From NCBI GenBank assembly GCA_023415775.1, contig JAEZJM010000035.1, positions 99,655-163,654 on the forward strand: a stretch of DNA of 64,000 nucleotides, in the 5' to 3' direction. Source of the DNA: Bacillota bacterium (GTDB lineage: Bacteria > Bacillota > Negativicutes > Sporomusales > UBA7701). Below, piece by piece: positions 43,093 to 52,069 of this stretch (its first letter is position 1; the number at the start of each line of letters is the position of its first letter). The position numbers and the translations under genes are program-made. The notes beneath the pieces were generated by a model. The model was not told where the DNA came from. It worked only from the letters and a program-made list of their open reading frames with translations, and ran no database searches.

Positions 43093-43620
43093 ATGGAATC
43101 ATTCATCCGCTTTTGTGACCGCCTTTCCCTGTACGGCGGCGTGCTGTCCGGCGTCCTCATGATCGTCGCTCTCGTCCTCGTCTGCGCCGAGATGGTCGTC
43201 CGCGGCATGTTCTCCAAAACCCTCTACATCACCGAAGAATACACCGGCTACCTCATGGCCGCCCTCACCTTCCTCGCCCTCGCCTACACCCTCAGAGACA
43301 AAAGCCACATCCGCATGGTCTTCCTCCACGAGATCCTCAAAGGCCGCTCCCGCACCATGCTCGACCTCTACGCCTTTGCCGTCGGCTTCGTGTTCTGCGC
43401 CGTGCTCACCTACAACTGCGCCGACTTCTTCCTCGACTCCATCAGGACGAACAGCAGATCGATGCAGATATCCGCCACCCCTTTGGCTTACCCCCATTTC
43501 TTCATGCCCCTGGGTTCCGCCATCCTCACCCTGCAGTTCGCCGCCGAATTCTGCCGGTCGCTCATCAGACTGCGCACCGGTGAAACAAGCGAAGCCGAGT
43601 CCAGTACCCTGGGCCGGTGA
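43093..43620 (+). CDS. dctQ: TRAP transporter small permease (DctQ family)
   Basis: 175 aa from ATG 43093 (AAAGGAAG upstream). Four membrane helices; the central ITEEYTGYLMAALTFLALAY and SHIRMVF match the DctQ family. The reading frame is open farther upstream but crosses the hairpin and the preceding gene. Second gene of the dctPQM operon. Confidence 0.9.
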   Translation: MESFIRFCDRLSLYGGVLSGVLMIVALVLVCAEMVVRGMFSKTLYITEEYTGYLMAALTFLALAYTLRDKSHIRMVFLHEILKGRSRTMLDLYAFAVGFVFCAVLTYNCADFFLDSIRTNSRSMQISATPLAYPHFFMPLGSAILTLQFAAEFCRSLIRLRTGETSEAESSTLGR

Positions 43621-43663
43621 ACATCATGCGGCACGCAACAATCATTAGAGGAGGCGAACCCAT

Positions 43664-44965
43664 ATGGACGTATTGACAATATCCTGCATCCTGCTGGCCT
43701 GTCTGGCCTTCTTCCTCACATCCACCATCTGGATCGGCATCTCCCTCTTCCTCATCGGCACCGTCGGCTTTTTCTTCTTCACCGGCGTCGACCCCATGGC
43801 CGTCATGGCCAACATCGCCTGGAACAGCACCAGCGGCTCGACCATGATCGCCCTGCCGCTGTTCGTCTTCATGGGTGAAATCCTCTTCAAAAGCAAAATC
43901 TCCGAAAACCTCTTCAAAGGCCTCTCGCCGTGGATGGACAGCCTGCCCGGCCGTCTCGTCCACGTCAACATCTTCGCCTGCACCCTCTTCGCCGCCGTCA
44001 GCGGCTCCTCGGCCGCCACCACCGCCACCGTCGGCAAGATCACCCTCCCCGAACTGTTAAAACGCAACTACGACCGCGGCCTCTGCCTCGGCTCGCTGGC
44101 CGGCGCCGGCACCCTCGGCTTTCTCATCCCCCCCAGCATGGTCATGCTCGTCTACGGCATCGTCGCCGACGTCAGCATCGGCAAACTTTTCATCGCCGGC
44201 ATCGTCCCCGGCATCATCCTCGCCGCCGGCTTCAGTGGCTACGTCATCATCCGCTGCCTTTTCAATCCCGAACTTGCTCCTCGCGGCGACCTCAAATACA
44301 CTTGGGAGGACCGGTTCAAATCGCTGCCCCTGCTGCTGCCCGTCATCTTCCTCATCGTCATGGTATTAGGCAGCATCTACCTCGGCTGGGCCACCCCCAC
44401 CGAAGCGGCCGCCGTCGGCGTCATCGGCTCGCTCTTCTTCGCCTGGACCTCGCGCAGCCTCAGCGCCACCGTCTTCAAAGAAGCCCTCATGGGCTCGGTC
44501 AAAACCAACTGCATGATCATGTGGATCGTCGCCGGCGCCTCCTTCCTGTCCGTCGCCGTCGGCTATCTCGGCATCCCCGCGGCTGTCACGAAATACATCG
44601 CCACCCTCGGCGTCACGCCCTACATGCTCATCGCCATCCTGTCCGTAATGTACCTCATCATGGGTTGCCTCATCGACGGCTTCTCCATGATCGTCATGAG
44701 CCTGCCCATCGCCGCGCCGCTCATCAAGGCCGCCGGCTTCGACCCCGTCTGGTTCGGCATCTATCTCGTCATCATGATCGAGCTTGCCCAGATCACCCCG
44801 CCCGTCGGCTTCAACCTCTTCGTCATCAACGGCCTCGTCGGCGACGACCTCTTCAAAATCGCCCGCTACGCCCTGCCATCCTTCTTAATCATGCTCATCA
44901 TGACCGCCCTCATCACCATCTACCCCGACATCGTCCTCTTCGCCCCCAAACTGATGATCAAGTAA
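43664..44965 (+). CDS. dctM: TRAP transporter large permease (DctM family)
   Basis: 433 aa, about twelve membrane helices, the usual DctM length. Sodium-coupled uptake signatures: VSGSSAATTATVGKI, GSLAGAGTLGFLIPPS, GWATPTEAAAVG and LAQITPPVGFNLFVI. It works with the upstream DctP and DctQ. The substrate is probably an organic acid, by analogy; no catabolic enzyme is in the operon. Confidence 0.93.
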   Translation: MDVLTISCILLACLAFFLTSTIWIGISLFLIGTVGFFFFTGVDPMAVMANIAWNSTSGSTMIALPLFVFMGEILFKSKISENLFKGLSPWMDSLPGRLVHVNIFACTLFAAVSGSSAATTATVGKITLPELLKRNYDRGLCLGSLAGAGTLGFLIPPSMVMLVYGIVADVSIGKLFIAGIVPGIILAAGFSGYVIIRCLFNPELAPRGDLKYTWEDRFKSLPLLLPVIFLIVMVLGSIYLGWATPTEAAAVGVIGSLFFAWTSRSLSATVFKEALMGSVKTNCMIMWIVAGASFLSVAVGYLGIPAAVTKYIATLGVTPYMLIAILSVMYLIMGCLIDGFSMIVMSLPIAAPLIKAAGFDPVWFGIYLVIMIELAQITPPVGFNLFVINGLVGDDLFKIARYALPSFLIMLIMTALITIYPDIVLFAPKLMIK

Positions 44966-45003
44966 CTTTGGCGCCGGCCCGAAAAACAGGGCACCCATTC
45001 CAG

Positions 45004-45048
45004 AAAAAGCTTCCGCGGGTATTCATTACCCGGGAAGCTTTTTTTTTA
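45004..45048 (+). terminator. Intrinsic terminator of the TRAP operon
   Basis: AAAAAGCTTCC and CGGGTA pair with TACCCGGGAAGCTTTTT, followed by more T. Confidence 0.9.
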
Positions 45049-45226
45049 CCTTGGCAGGCCGCCCCAGCAGGCTGTAAAACAGCTCTCCGGCGTCGATAAA
45101 GTATGGACCGCGGCGGCATATCGCCCCCTTGGCCCGTCAGCGCCCCGAGCAGGGATGAAACGGCCGGCGGCGGACGCTATAATGGTAGCTATCCCCGGAA
45201 CGAATTCACACAAGGGAGGAAAAAAC

Positions 45227-45892
45227 ATGCGACTTCGGATCATGGTCATCTCCGCACTCGTACTCGTTTTCCTTTCCGGTTCGGTAGTTCCGGCCGCCGC
45301 GGCCACCTACCAGGCTCCGTCGGCCTATTCGCTCAGCCGCCTCAATGCCCTGTACCAGCAGTTCTTCGGCTACAGGCCCACACCGGCTCCCGCCCCGGCC
45401 CCAGCGCCGGCTCCCGCACCTGCTCCCGCCCCCGCTCCTGCGCCGGCCCCGGCCCCCGTACCGACGACACCGCCCGCGCCGGCCCCCGCGCCGGACCTGA
45501 ACGCGTCGCTGACCGCTGAAGAACAGCAAATGGTAAGCCTGATAAACCAGGAGCGCACCAGCCGCGGCCTGAAGCCCCTGCAGGTGGACGCGCGGCTCGT
45601 CAAGACGGCCAGGATGAAAAGCGCCGACATGATCAAAAACAACTACTTCAGCCACACTTCGCCCGTCTACGGCTCTCCCTACGACATGATGAAAGCCGCG
45701 GGCATCACCTACCGCAAAGCCGGCGAAAACATCGCCGGCGCCGGCAGCGTCGCTAAGGCCCACACCGGCCTCATGAACTCGGCCGGCCACCGGGCCAACA
45801 TCCTCGACCCCGCCTACACCCGCATCGGCATCGGCATCGTCAAAGGCGGCCCATACGGCTACATGTTCACCCAGCAATTCATCGGCCTGTGA
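45227..45892 (+). CDS. Secreted CAP/SCP-domain protein with Ala-Pro linker
   Basis: 221 aa from ATG 45227 (GGGAGG upstream). Signal peptide to about residue 27, then a YQAPSAYSLSRLNALYQQFF segment, a long Ala-Pro dipeptide linker (about 45 residues) and a C-terminal CAP domain: LTAEEQQMVSLINQERTSRG, HTSPVYGSP, AGENIAGAG, SAGHRANILDPAYTRIG. Bacterial YkwD-type CAP proteins are extracellular and often linked to sporulation or cell-envelope work; activity is not defined. The linker should be rigid and extended, placing the domain away from the surface. Confidence 0.92.
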   Translation: MRLRIMVISALVLVFLSGSVVPAAAATYQAPSAYSLSRLNALYQQFFGYRPTPAPAPAPAPAPAPAPAPAPAPAPAPVPTTPPAPAPAPDLNASLTAEEQQMVSLINQERTSRGLKPLQVDARLVKTARMKSADMIKNNYFSHTSPVYGSPYDMMKAAGITYRKAGENIAGAGSVAKAHTGLMNSAGHRANILDPAYTRIGIGIVKGGPYGYMFTQQFIGL

Positions 45893-45896
45893 ACCC

Positions 45897-45927
45897 GAGG
45901 CTGCCCGGTACTCATCCGGGCAGCCTC
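45897..45927 (+). terminator. Intrinsic terminator
   Basis: GAGGCTGCCCGG, TACTCAT, CCGGGCAGCCTC. The T-run is weak. Confidence 0.75.
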
Positions 45928-46040
45928 GCTGCCTACATACGCCCCCCGCGGCGCACATGAACTTTACTCGCCGGCCGATTCGTATTATTATTGATACAAA
46001 CCCGTCCCGCAAGCGGGCGGGGCAGGAGGGAGGCCAACCG

Positions 46041-47630
46041 ATGGCGGAAATCAGCCAGCTCAGCCAAAGCCAATACTTCGAATGGGGCAACATCCTCTGG
46101 TTCGTCGAACCCAGCAACCTCGACATCGAAAGGATGAGCGTCGGCCTCATCACCTTCTACCCCCGCACCACCCAGGACGAGCACCTCCACTCCGGCGACG
46201 AGCAGGTCATCTACGTCGTCTCCGGCACCGGCGCCCAGATCATCGACGGCCAGGAATACCGGCTCCAGCCCGGCGACATCAGGCACATCCACCCCTACAC
46301 CCGCCACAAAGTCATCAACGACGCGGACGACGAACTCAAACTCATCATCGTCTACACCCCCTCAAAATTCCAGCGCCTCCTCGCCCAGCCCCCGTCACCC
46401 GACCGGACGGCCGGCGAAACTGACATCCGCGCCCTCCTCGACCTCGACGTCATCCGCGGCCTGCTCAACAAACTGTCCGAAGCCATCGGCCTCAGCCTCA
46501 CCATCCTCGACACCGCCGGCGAAACCGTCGTCCAGGCCGACAACTACCCCCGCTTCTGCGCCCTCCTCGACGGCGCCAGCGGCGGGCGTCACTGCGGCTA
46601 CTACCTCCGGCGGGCCATCGGCGAAATCGGCCGCACCAACGGCCCGCACCTCTTTCTGTGCTGCAACGACGTCGCCAGCATCGTCATCCCCATCTTCGAC
46701 GTCGCCACCGTCATCGGCTACATCCGCTGCGGCCAGGTCTACCTCAGCAAACCCGACCCTGCCGAGCTCCAGTGCACCATCGGCGACCTCGCCGCCCGCT
46801 ACGGCATCCCTGCCGGCGACCTCCTCGCACACTCCACAGCCATCCGCATCGAGCCCAAGAGCCGTCTCTACGCCGCCGCCGAAGCCACCTTCGCCGTCGC
46901 CAGCTTCATCACCGAAATGTCCGCCACCGCCCTGCGCCAGAAAGAACTCGACAACAGCCGCCTCTCCCTCGTCAGCGAACAGATCGCTTCCGCCAAGCTC
47001 GAACAAGCCCTGCGCGAAGCCGACTTTAAACTCCTCCAGTCGCAGATAAACCCCCACTTCCTCTTCAACACCCTCAACACCATCGCCCAAATGGCGTACA
47101 TCGACGGCGCCGAAAAAGTCGCCAGCCTCGTCTGGAGCCTCTCCGACCTCCTCCGCTTTACCTTGCGGAAAACCGAAGAACTCATCCCCCTGCGCGAAGA
47201 ACTCAAAATGCTCGAAAACTATCTCCACATCCAGCAATCCCGTTTCGGCAGCCGGCTCAAGGTCGCCTTCGACATCCAGCCCGGCCTCGACGACACCCCC
47301 ATCCCCTGCATGCTCCTGCAGCCCCTTGTCGAAAACGCCATCGTCCACGGCTTCGAACTCAGCGGCGGCGAAGGCGCCATCGCCATCACCGTCCGCCGCC
47401 GGGGCGACAGCCTCCTCTGCCGCGTCGAAGACAACGGGCTGGGGTTTGACCCTCACGCCGAACCGCCCGCCGGCAAAAGCGGCGGCATCGGCCTCGGCAG
47501 CGTCAAAAACCGGCTGCAATACTACTTCAAAGACCGGTTCAGCTTTGCCATCGACAGCGCAAAAGGCCGGGGCGCCGTCGTCGAACTCACCTTCCCGGCG
47601 ATAGGCGGTAACCACGATGCGGACCATTAA
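46041..47630 (+). CDS. Cupin-PocR-LytS-type hybrid sensor histidine kinase
   Basis: 529 aa from ATG 46041 (GGAGG upstream). Three parts: an N-terminal cupin (about 1-115: EHLHSGDEQVIYVVSG, then LQPGDIRHIHPYTRHK supply the metal His set), a PocR-type ligand-binding domain (about 130-290, with Cys-rich HCGYYLRRAI, LFLCCND and IPIFDV), and a His_kinase/HATPase transmitter (QSQINPHFLFNTLNTIAQMA, LQPLVENAIVHGFE, DNGLGFDP). No membrane helices. It overlaps its AraC-type regulator by 14 nt. Joining two small-molecule-sensing domains to a LytS/YesM transmitter is unusual. Confidence 0.88.
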   Translation: MAEISQLSQSQYFEWGNILWFVEPSNLDIERMSVGLITFYPRTTQDEHLHSGDEQVIYVVSGTGAQIIDGQEYRLQPGDIRHIHPYTRHKVINDADDELKLIIVYTPSKFQRLLAQPPSPDRTAGETDIRALLDLDVIRGLLNKLSEAIGLSLTILDTAGETVVQADNYPRFCALLDGASGGRHCGYYLRRAIGEIGRTNGPHLFLCCNDVASIVIPIFDVATVIGYIRCGQVYLSKPDPAELQCTIGDLAARYGIPAGDLLAHSTAIRIEPKSRLYAAAEATFAVASFITEMSATALRQKELDNSRLSLVSEQIASAKLEQALREADFKLLQSQINPHFLFNTLNTIAQMAYIDGAEKVASLVWSLSDLLRFTLRKTEELIPLREELKMLENYLHIQQSRFGSRLKVAFDIQPGLDDTPIPCMLLQPLVENAIVHGFELSGGEGAIAITVRRRGDSLLCRVEDNGLGFDPHAEPPAGKSGGIGLGSVKNRLQYYFKDRFSFAIDSAKGRGAVVELTFPAIGGNHDADH

Positions 47631-48333
47631 AATCCTCGTCGCCGACGACGAAATCACCGTCCGCACCTTCATCAAAATGGTCGTTGCCAAAGAGAGCCTG
47701 CCCGTCGCCGTCTGCCTCGAAGCCGACAACGGCCTCGACGCCGTCCGCCTCGCCCGGGAGCACCGCCCCGACCTCATCTTCCTCGACATCCGCATGCCCG
47801 GCTGCGACGGCCTCAAAGCCGCCGAACGCATCCTCGCCGACAACCCCGACGCCAGCATCGTCATCGTCTCCGCCTACAACGAATTCGACTACGCCCGCAC
47901 CGCCCTCAGGGCCGGTGTCGCCGATTACCTCCTCAAACCCGTGCGCCCCGCCGAAGTAGCCGCCCTCATCGCCAAAGCCGCGGAAACGCCCGGCCCCCAC
48001 GTTCCCGACCGCAAACCGCCGCTCGTCGCCAAAGTCGAACAATACATCCGCGCCAACCTCGATCAGCCCATCAAACTCCAGGACATCGCCCAGGCCGTCT
48101 ACCTCAGCCAATTCCACCTCAGCCGCACCTTCAAACAGCTCACCGGCAAATCGGTCGTCGACTTCATCCAGGACCTGCGCCTCGCCAAAGCCGAGGAAAT
48201 GCTCGCCGCCACCGACCTCACCGTCACCGAAATCGCCGGCAGCGTCGGCTTCAAAGACGCCGCCTACTTCACCACCTGCTTCAAAAACAAACACGGCATC
48301 TCCCCCGTCCAATACCGCAAGACCGCCCGTTAG
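47617..48333 (+). CDS. AraC-type response regulator (YesN-like)
   Basis: 238 aa. Receiver (1-120) with VADDEITVRTF, phosphoacceptor Asp in LIFLDIRMPGCDG and Lys in LLKPVRP; C-terminal AraC DNA-binding domain with two HTHs (IKLQDIAQAVYLSQFHLSR and LTVTEIAGSVGFKDAAYFTT). Translationally coupled to the sensor kinase. It likely activates the following ilvD-transporter operon, the nearest co-directional unit. Confidence 0.92.
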   Translation: MRTIKILVADDEITVRTFIKMVVAKESLPVAVCLEADNGLDAVRLAREHRPDLIFLDIRMPGCDGLKAAERILADNPDASIVIVSAYNEFDYARTALRAGVADYLLKPVRPAEVAALIAKAAETPGPHVPDRKPPLVAKVEQYIRANLDQPIKLQDIAQAVYLSQFHLSRTFKQLTGKSVVDFIQDLRLAKAEEMLAATDLTVTEIAGSVGFKDAAYFTTCFKNKHGISPVQYRKTAR

Positions 48334-48376
48334 CGGCCAAAGCCGCCGCTACAGTCCACCTAAGCAAGAAAAGGCA

Positions 48377-48400
48377 AGCGCAGGTTCAAAAACCTGCGCT
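48377..48400 (+). terminator. Hairpin after the two-component pair
   Basis: AGCGCAGGTT, CAAA, AACCTGCGCT. It is followed by GCTGTATTAT, a poor T-run. Confidence 0.55.
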
Positions 48401-48509
48401 GCTGTATTATCATCGCATAATTTTCAAAATTTACCACAAATAAATGAAAGAATTATCGGACAAATTCCGGTAATATTTAAGAAGAAAAAAACAAAAGGGA
48501 GAGGATCAA

Positions 48510-50162
48510 ATGCGCAGCGACATCGTCAAAAAAGGCTCCACCCGGGCCGCCCACCGTTCACTCTTCTACGCCATGGGTTACACCGCCGAAGAACTCAAAA
48601 AGCCCCTAATCGGCATCTGCAACTCCTTCAACGAAATAATCCCCGGCCACTTCCACCTCCGCGACATCGCCGACGCCGTCAAACTCGGCGTCGCCGCCGC
48701 CGGCGGAACCCCGGCCGAATTCCCCGCCATCGGCATCTGCGACGGCATCGCCATGGGTCACGACGGCATGAAATTCCCCCTCGCCAGCCGCGAACTCATC
48801 GCCGACTCCATCGAAGCCATGGCCGTCGCCCACGGCTTCGACGGCCTCGTCCTCATCCCCAACTGCGACAAAATCGTCCCCGGCATGCTCATGGCCGCGG
48901 CCCGCCTCAACATCCCCGCCGTCGTCGTCAGCGGCGGCCCCATGCTCGCCGGCCGCCACCAGGGCAAAGACATCAGCGTCAGCCAGGCCTTCGAAGCCGC
49001 CGGCCTCTACGAAGCCGGCAAAATCACCGCCGCCGAACTCGACAGCTTGGAGAAGAACGCCTGCCCCGGCTGCGGCTCCTGCGCCGGCCTCTTCACCGCC
49101 AACACCATGAACTGCCTCACCGAAGCCCTCGGCATGGGCCTGCCCGGCAACGGCACCATCCCCGCCGCCTACTTCGGCGCCCGCCGCGCCCTCGCCAAAA
49201 ATGCCGGCGAAGCCGTCATGGCCCTCATCGCCAAAGGCATCAAACCGCGCGACATCATGACCATGAAAGCCTTCGAAAACGCCGTCGCCGTCGACATGGG
49301 CATCGGCGGCTCCTCCAACACCGTCCTGCACCTGCCCGCCATCGCCCACGACGCCGGCCTCGAGCTCCCCCTCAGCCTCTTCGACGCCATCAGCGCCAAA
49401 ACCCCCTACATCACCAAGCTCAGCCCCGGCGGCAGCCACCACCTTCAGGACCTCAACGAAGCCGGCGGCATCAGCGCCGTCATGAAAGAACTCGCCAAAC
49501 TGGGCCTCATCCACACCGACGCAATCACCGTCGCCGGCGCCGTCGCCGACCGCATCAAAAACGCCGCCATCGCCCGGCCCGAAGTCATCCACAGCGTCGA
49601 CGACCCCTACCGCAAAACCGGCGGCATAGCCATACTCAAAGGCAACCTCGCCCCCGAAGGCGCAGTTGTCAAAGAAAGCGCCGTCGCCGACGACATGCTC
49701 GTCTTCAAAGGCATCGCCCGCGTCTTCGACTCCGAGGACGACGCCATCGCCGCCATCCTCGCCAAAAAGATCAAAGACGGCGACGTCGTCGTCATCCGCT
49801 ACGAAGGACCCCAGGGCGGCCCCGGCATGAAAGAAATGCTCAACCCCACCGCCGTCATCGCCGGCATGGGCCTTAAAGTCGCCCTCCTCACCGACGGCCG
49901 CTTCAGCGGCGCCACCCGCGGCGCCTGCGTCGGCCACGTCTCCCCCGAAGCCATGAGCGGCGGCCCCATCGCCCTCGTCCGCGACGGCGACGTCATCAAG
50001 CTCGACATCCCCGGCCGACTGCTCAACGTCGAACTCAGCGCCGCCGAACTCGCCAAACGCAAAGCCGCCTGGAAGCAGCCCGCTCCCAAAGTCACCACCG
50101 GCTACCTCGCGCGCTACGCCCGCATGGTCACATCCGCCAGCACTGGCGCGGTGCTCAAATAA
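48510..50162 (+). CDS. ilvD: Dihydroxy-acid dehydratase (IlvD/Edd family)
   Basis: 550 aa, full length. The three Fe-S ligand Cys are in GICNSFNEI, PNCDKIVPGM and ACPGCGSCAGLF; the metal-bound Asp follows GICDGIAMGHDGM and the catalytic C-terminal Ser lies in LLTDGRFSGATRG. In IlvD it dehydrates 2,3-dihydroxy-3-methyl acids in valine/isoleucine synthesis. No other ilv gene is nearby, and it sits in front of a BASS transporter under a sensory two-component pair, so a sugar-acid or catabolic substrate is possible. Confidence 0.9.
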   Translation: MRSDIVKKGSTRAAHRSLFYAMGYTAEELKKPLIGICNSFNEIIPGHFHLRDIADAVKLGVAAAGGTPAEFPAIGICDGIAMGHDGMKFPLASRELIADSIEAMAVAHGFDGLVLIPNCDKIVPGMLMAAARLNIPAVVVSGGPMLAGRHQGKDISVSQAFEAAGLYEAGKITAAELDSLEKNACPGCGSCAGLFTANTMNCLTEALGMGLPGNGTIPAAYFGARRALAKNAGEAVMALIAKGIKPRDIMTMKAFENAVAVDMGIGGSSNTVLHLPAIAHDAGLELPLSLFDAISAKTPYITKLSPGGSHHLQDLNEAGGISAVMKELAKLGLIHTDAITVAGAVADRIKNAAIARPEVIHSVDDPYRKTGGIAILKGNLAPEGAVVKESAVADDMLVFKGIARVFDSEDDAIAAILAKKIKDGDVVVIRYEGPQGGPGMKEMLNPTAVIAGMGLKVALLTDGRFSGATRGACVGHVSPEAMSGGPIALVRDGDVIKLDIPGRLLNVELSAAELAKRKAAWKQPAPKVTTGYLARYARMVTSASTGAVLK

Positions 50163-50190
50163 AGCTACCAAAAACAGAGGAGAGGATTTA

Positions 50191-51159
50191 ATGAAAACCA
50201 TCGAAAAGCTCGTCAAAATCCTCAGCGACTACTTCGCCCTACTCGTCATCCTCGCAGCGGCGGCGGCCTACTTCAACCCGCCGCCCTTCAAAGCAATCGT
50301 ACCGTTCATACCCCAGCTCCTTGGCCTCGTCATGCTCGGCATGGGCCTCACCCTCACCAAAGACGACTTCAAGGCCGTCTTCGAACGGCCGCGCGACGTC
50401 GTCATCGGCGTCCTGCTCCAGTTCATCATCATGCCCCTCCTGGGCCTCCTCATCGCCGTCTCCATCGGCATGAGCCCCGAGCTCGCCGCCGGCTTCATCC
50501 TCGTCGGCTGCGTCCCCAGCGGCACCGCCTCCAACGTCATGACCTACCTCGCCAAAGGCGACGTCGCCCTCTCCGTCACCGTCAGCTCCCTCACCACCCT
50601 GCTCGCCCCCTTCGTCACCCCGTATCTCTTCCTGTGGCTGGGTGGTAAATTCATCCCCGTCAACGCCACAGCCCTCCTCTTCGACATCCTCAAAATCGTC
50701 CTCGTGCCCATCATCATCGGCGTCGTTCTGCGCCAGATCTTCAGCGCGACCGTCCAGAAATTCATCAAAGTCGTGCCCCTCATCTCCGTCCTCGCCATCA
50801 TCGCCATCGTTGCCGCCGTCGTCGGCGCCAGCGCCGCGCGCCTGGCCTCCGTCGCCGCCATCGTCTTCATCGGCGTCATGCTCCACAACCTCGGCGGTTA
50901 CCTCATTGCCTACGTTGTCGCCCGCAAAATCTGCGGCATGAGCGAATTCAAGGCCCGGGCCATCTCCTTCGAAGTCGGCATGCAAAACTCCGGCCTCGGC
51001 GCAGCCCTCGCCCTCGTCCACCTCTCGCCCGTCGCCGCTCTGCCCAGCGCCGTCTTCAGCGTCTGGCACAACATCTCCGGGCCGGCGCTGGCCTCTTGGT
51101 GGGCCAAGCGCACCCCTGACGTCGAAGCCATCAAAGACCAACCAAGTGTAAAACAATAA
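50191..51159 (+). CDS. BASS-family (bile acid:sodium symporter-like) transporter
   Basis: 322 aa, about nine to ten membrane helices. Conserved SBF segments: FILVGCVPSGTASNVMTYLA, the sodium-site-like EVGMQNSGLGAALA, and the broken-helix motif near VTVSSLTTLLAPFVTP. PanS-type members carry 2-keto acids such as ketopantoate; its place after ilvD supports a keto- or hydroxy-acid substrate. GGAGAGG precedes the ATG. Confidence 0.9.
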   Translation: MKTIEKLVKILSDYFALLVILAAAAAYFNPPPFKAIVPFIPQLLGLVMLGMGLTLTKDDFKAVFERPRDVVIGVLLQFIIMPLLGLLIAVSIGMSPELAAGFILVGCVPSGTASNVMTYLAKGDVALSVTVSSLTTLLAPFVTPYLFLWLGGKFIPVNATALLFDILKIVLVPIIIGVVLRQIFSATVQKFIKVVPLISVLAIIAIVAAVVGASAARLASVAAIVFIGVMLHNLGGYLIAYVVARKICGMSEFKARAISFEVGMQNSGLGAALALVHLSPVAALPSAVFSVWHNISGPALASWWAKRTPDVEAIKDQPSVKQ

Positions 51160-51177
51160 CATACGGGCCCCTCCCGG

Positions 51178-51215
51178 AGGCTCCTGTCGGCTATCTGCCG
51201 CCAGGAGCCTCTTTC
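51178..51215 (+). terminator. Intrinsic terminator
   Basis: AGGCTCCTG and CAGGAGCCT with an inner GGC/GCC pairing, then CTTTC. Confidence 0.75.
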
Positions 51216-51241
51216 GAAAAAAAACCAAAGAGGTGACCGCC

Positions 51242-51946
51242 ATGATCCCCGACATACGCTGGCGCTACGACGAACAGCGCCACTCGGGCGTCGACTTCTC
51301 CTCCCCCGAAGAAGTCGAAGCCTACGACAACTACATGCAAAAAATGCGCGACATCGGCGGCGAAATCGCCAAAATAAAAGCCGCCCTCGGCCTCCAACCC
51401 AACCAAGTAATCCTCGACATCGGCTGCGGCACCGGCGAGACCGCCCTCGGCCTCGCCCCCCACTGCGCCTGCGTCCACGCCGTCGACGTTTCCCGGGAAA
51501 TGATCCGCTGCGCCGCCGCCAAAGCCGAAAAGCGCGGCCTCGCCAACATCAGCTTCCGCCAGGCCGGCTTCCTCACCTGCGAATACCCCGCCGCCTCCTT
51601 CGACGCCGTCCTCTCCCAGGTCGCCCTCCACCACCTGCCCGACATCTGGAAACACATCGCTCTCCGGCGCATCAACCGCCTCCTCAAGCCCGGCGGTCGC
51701 CTCCTCCTCCAGGACGTCGTCCTTCCGTCCGACACCGATGACTTCGACCGCTACTTCGCCGGCGTAGTCGCCGCCATCGCCGCCGCCGGCGGCGAAAAAG
51801 TCGCCCGCGACACCGAAACCACCCTCCGCGACGAACACCCCACCCTCGACTGGATAATGCGCGGCCTGCTCGAAAAAGCCGGCTTCACCCTCGTCAGAGA
51901 CGAAACCGCTCCGCCCTTCGTCACCACCTACCTCTGCGAGAAATAA
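51242..51946 (+). CDS. SAM-dependent class I methyltransferase
   Basis: 234 aa from ATG 51242 (GAGGTGA upstream). Motif I VILDIGCGTGETALGLA, acidic motif II AVDVSREMI, motif IV FDAVLSQVALHHL and the post-motif LLKPGGRLLLQD. The N-terminal helix-rich segment (EEVEAYDNYMQKM) is typical of small-molecule methyltransferases of Firmicutes. Substrate unknown. Confidence 0.88.
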   Translation: MIPDIRWRYDEQRHSGVDFSSPEEVEAYDNYMQKMRDIGGEIAKIKAALGLQPNQVILDIGCGTGETALGLAPHCACVHAVDVSREMIRCAAAKAEKRGLANISFRQAGFLTCEYPAASFDAVLSQVALHHLPDIWKHIALRRINRLLKPGGRLLLQDVVLPSDTDDFDRYFAGVVAAIAAAGGEKVARDTETTLRDEHPTLDWIMRGLLEKAGFTLVRDETAPPFVTTYLCEK

Positions 51947-52034
51947 AAACACGCATACCGGCGCATAACCGCGTCCGGGCGAAGAGAAAAGAAGCGGGCG
52001 CGGGCCAAACGCCCCAGGCCGCCGTCAGGCGCCG

Positions 52035-52063
52035 TTGCCTCCCGGCGGTCCGTATGCTAAGAT
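52035..52063 (+). promoter_or_regulatory. Promoter of the second candidate non-coding RNA
   Basis: TTGCCT (52035-52040), a 17-nt spacer ending TGC and TAAGAT (52058-52063), giving an extended -10. The predicted start is near 52070. Confidence 0.55.
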
Positions 52064-52069
52064 AACTAA

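Noticed and set aside
48606..50216. 536-codon minus-strand frame opposite ilvD
   Set aside because: Gly/Asp/Ala/Val-rich shadow of ilvD; no start signal.
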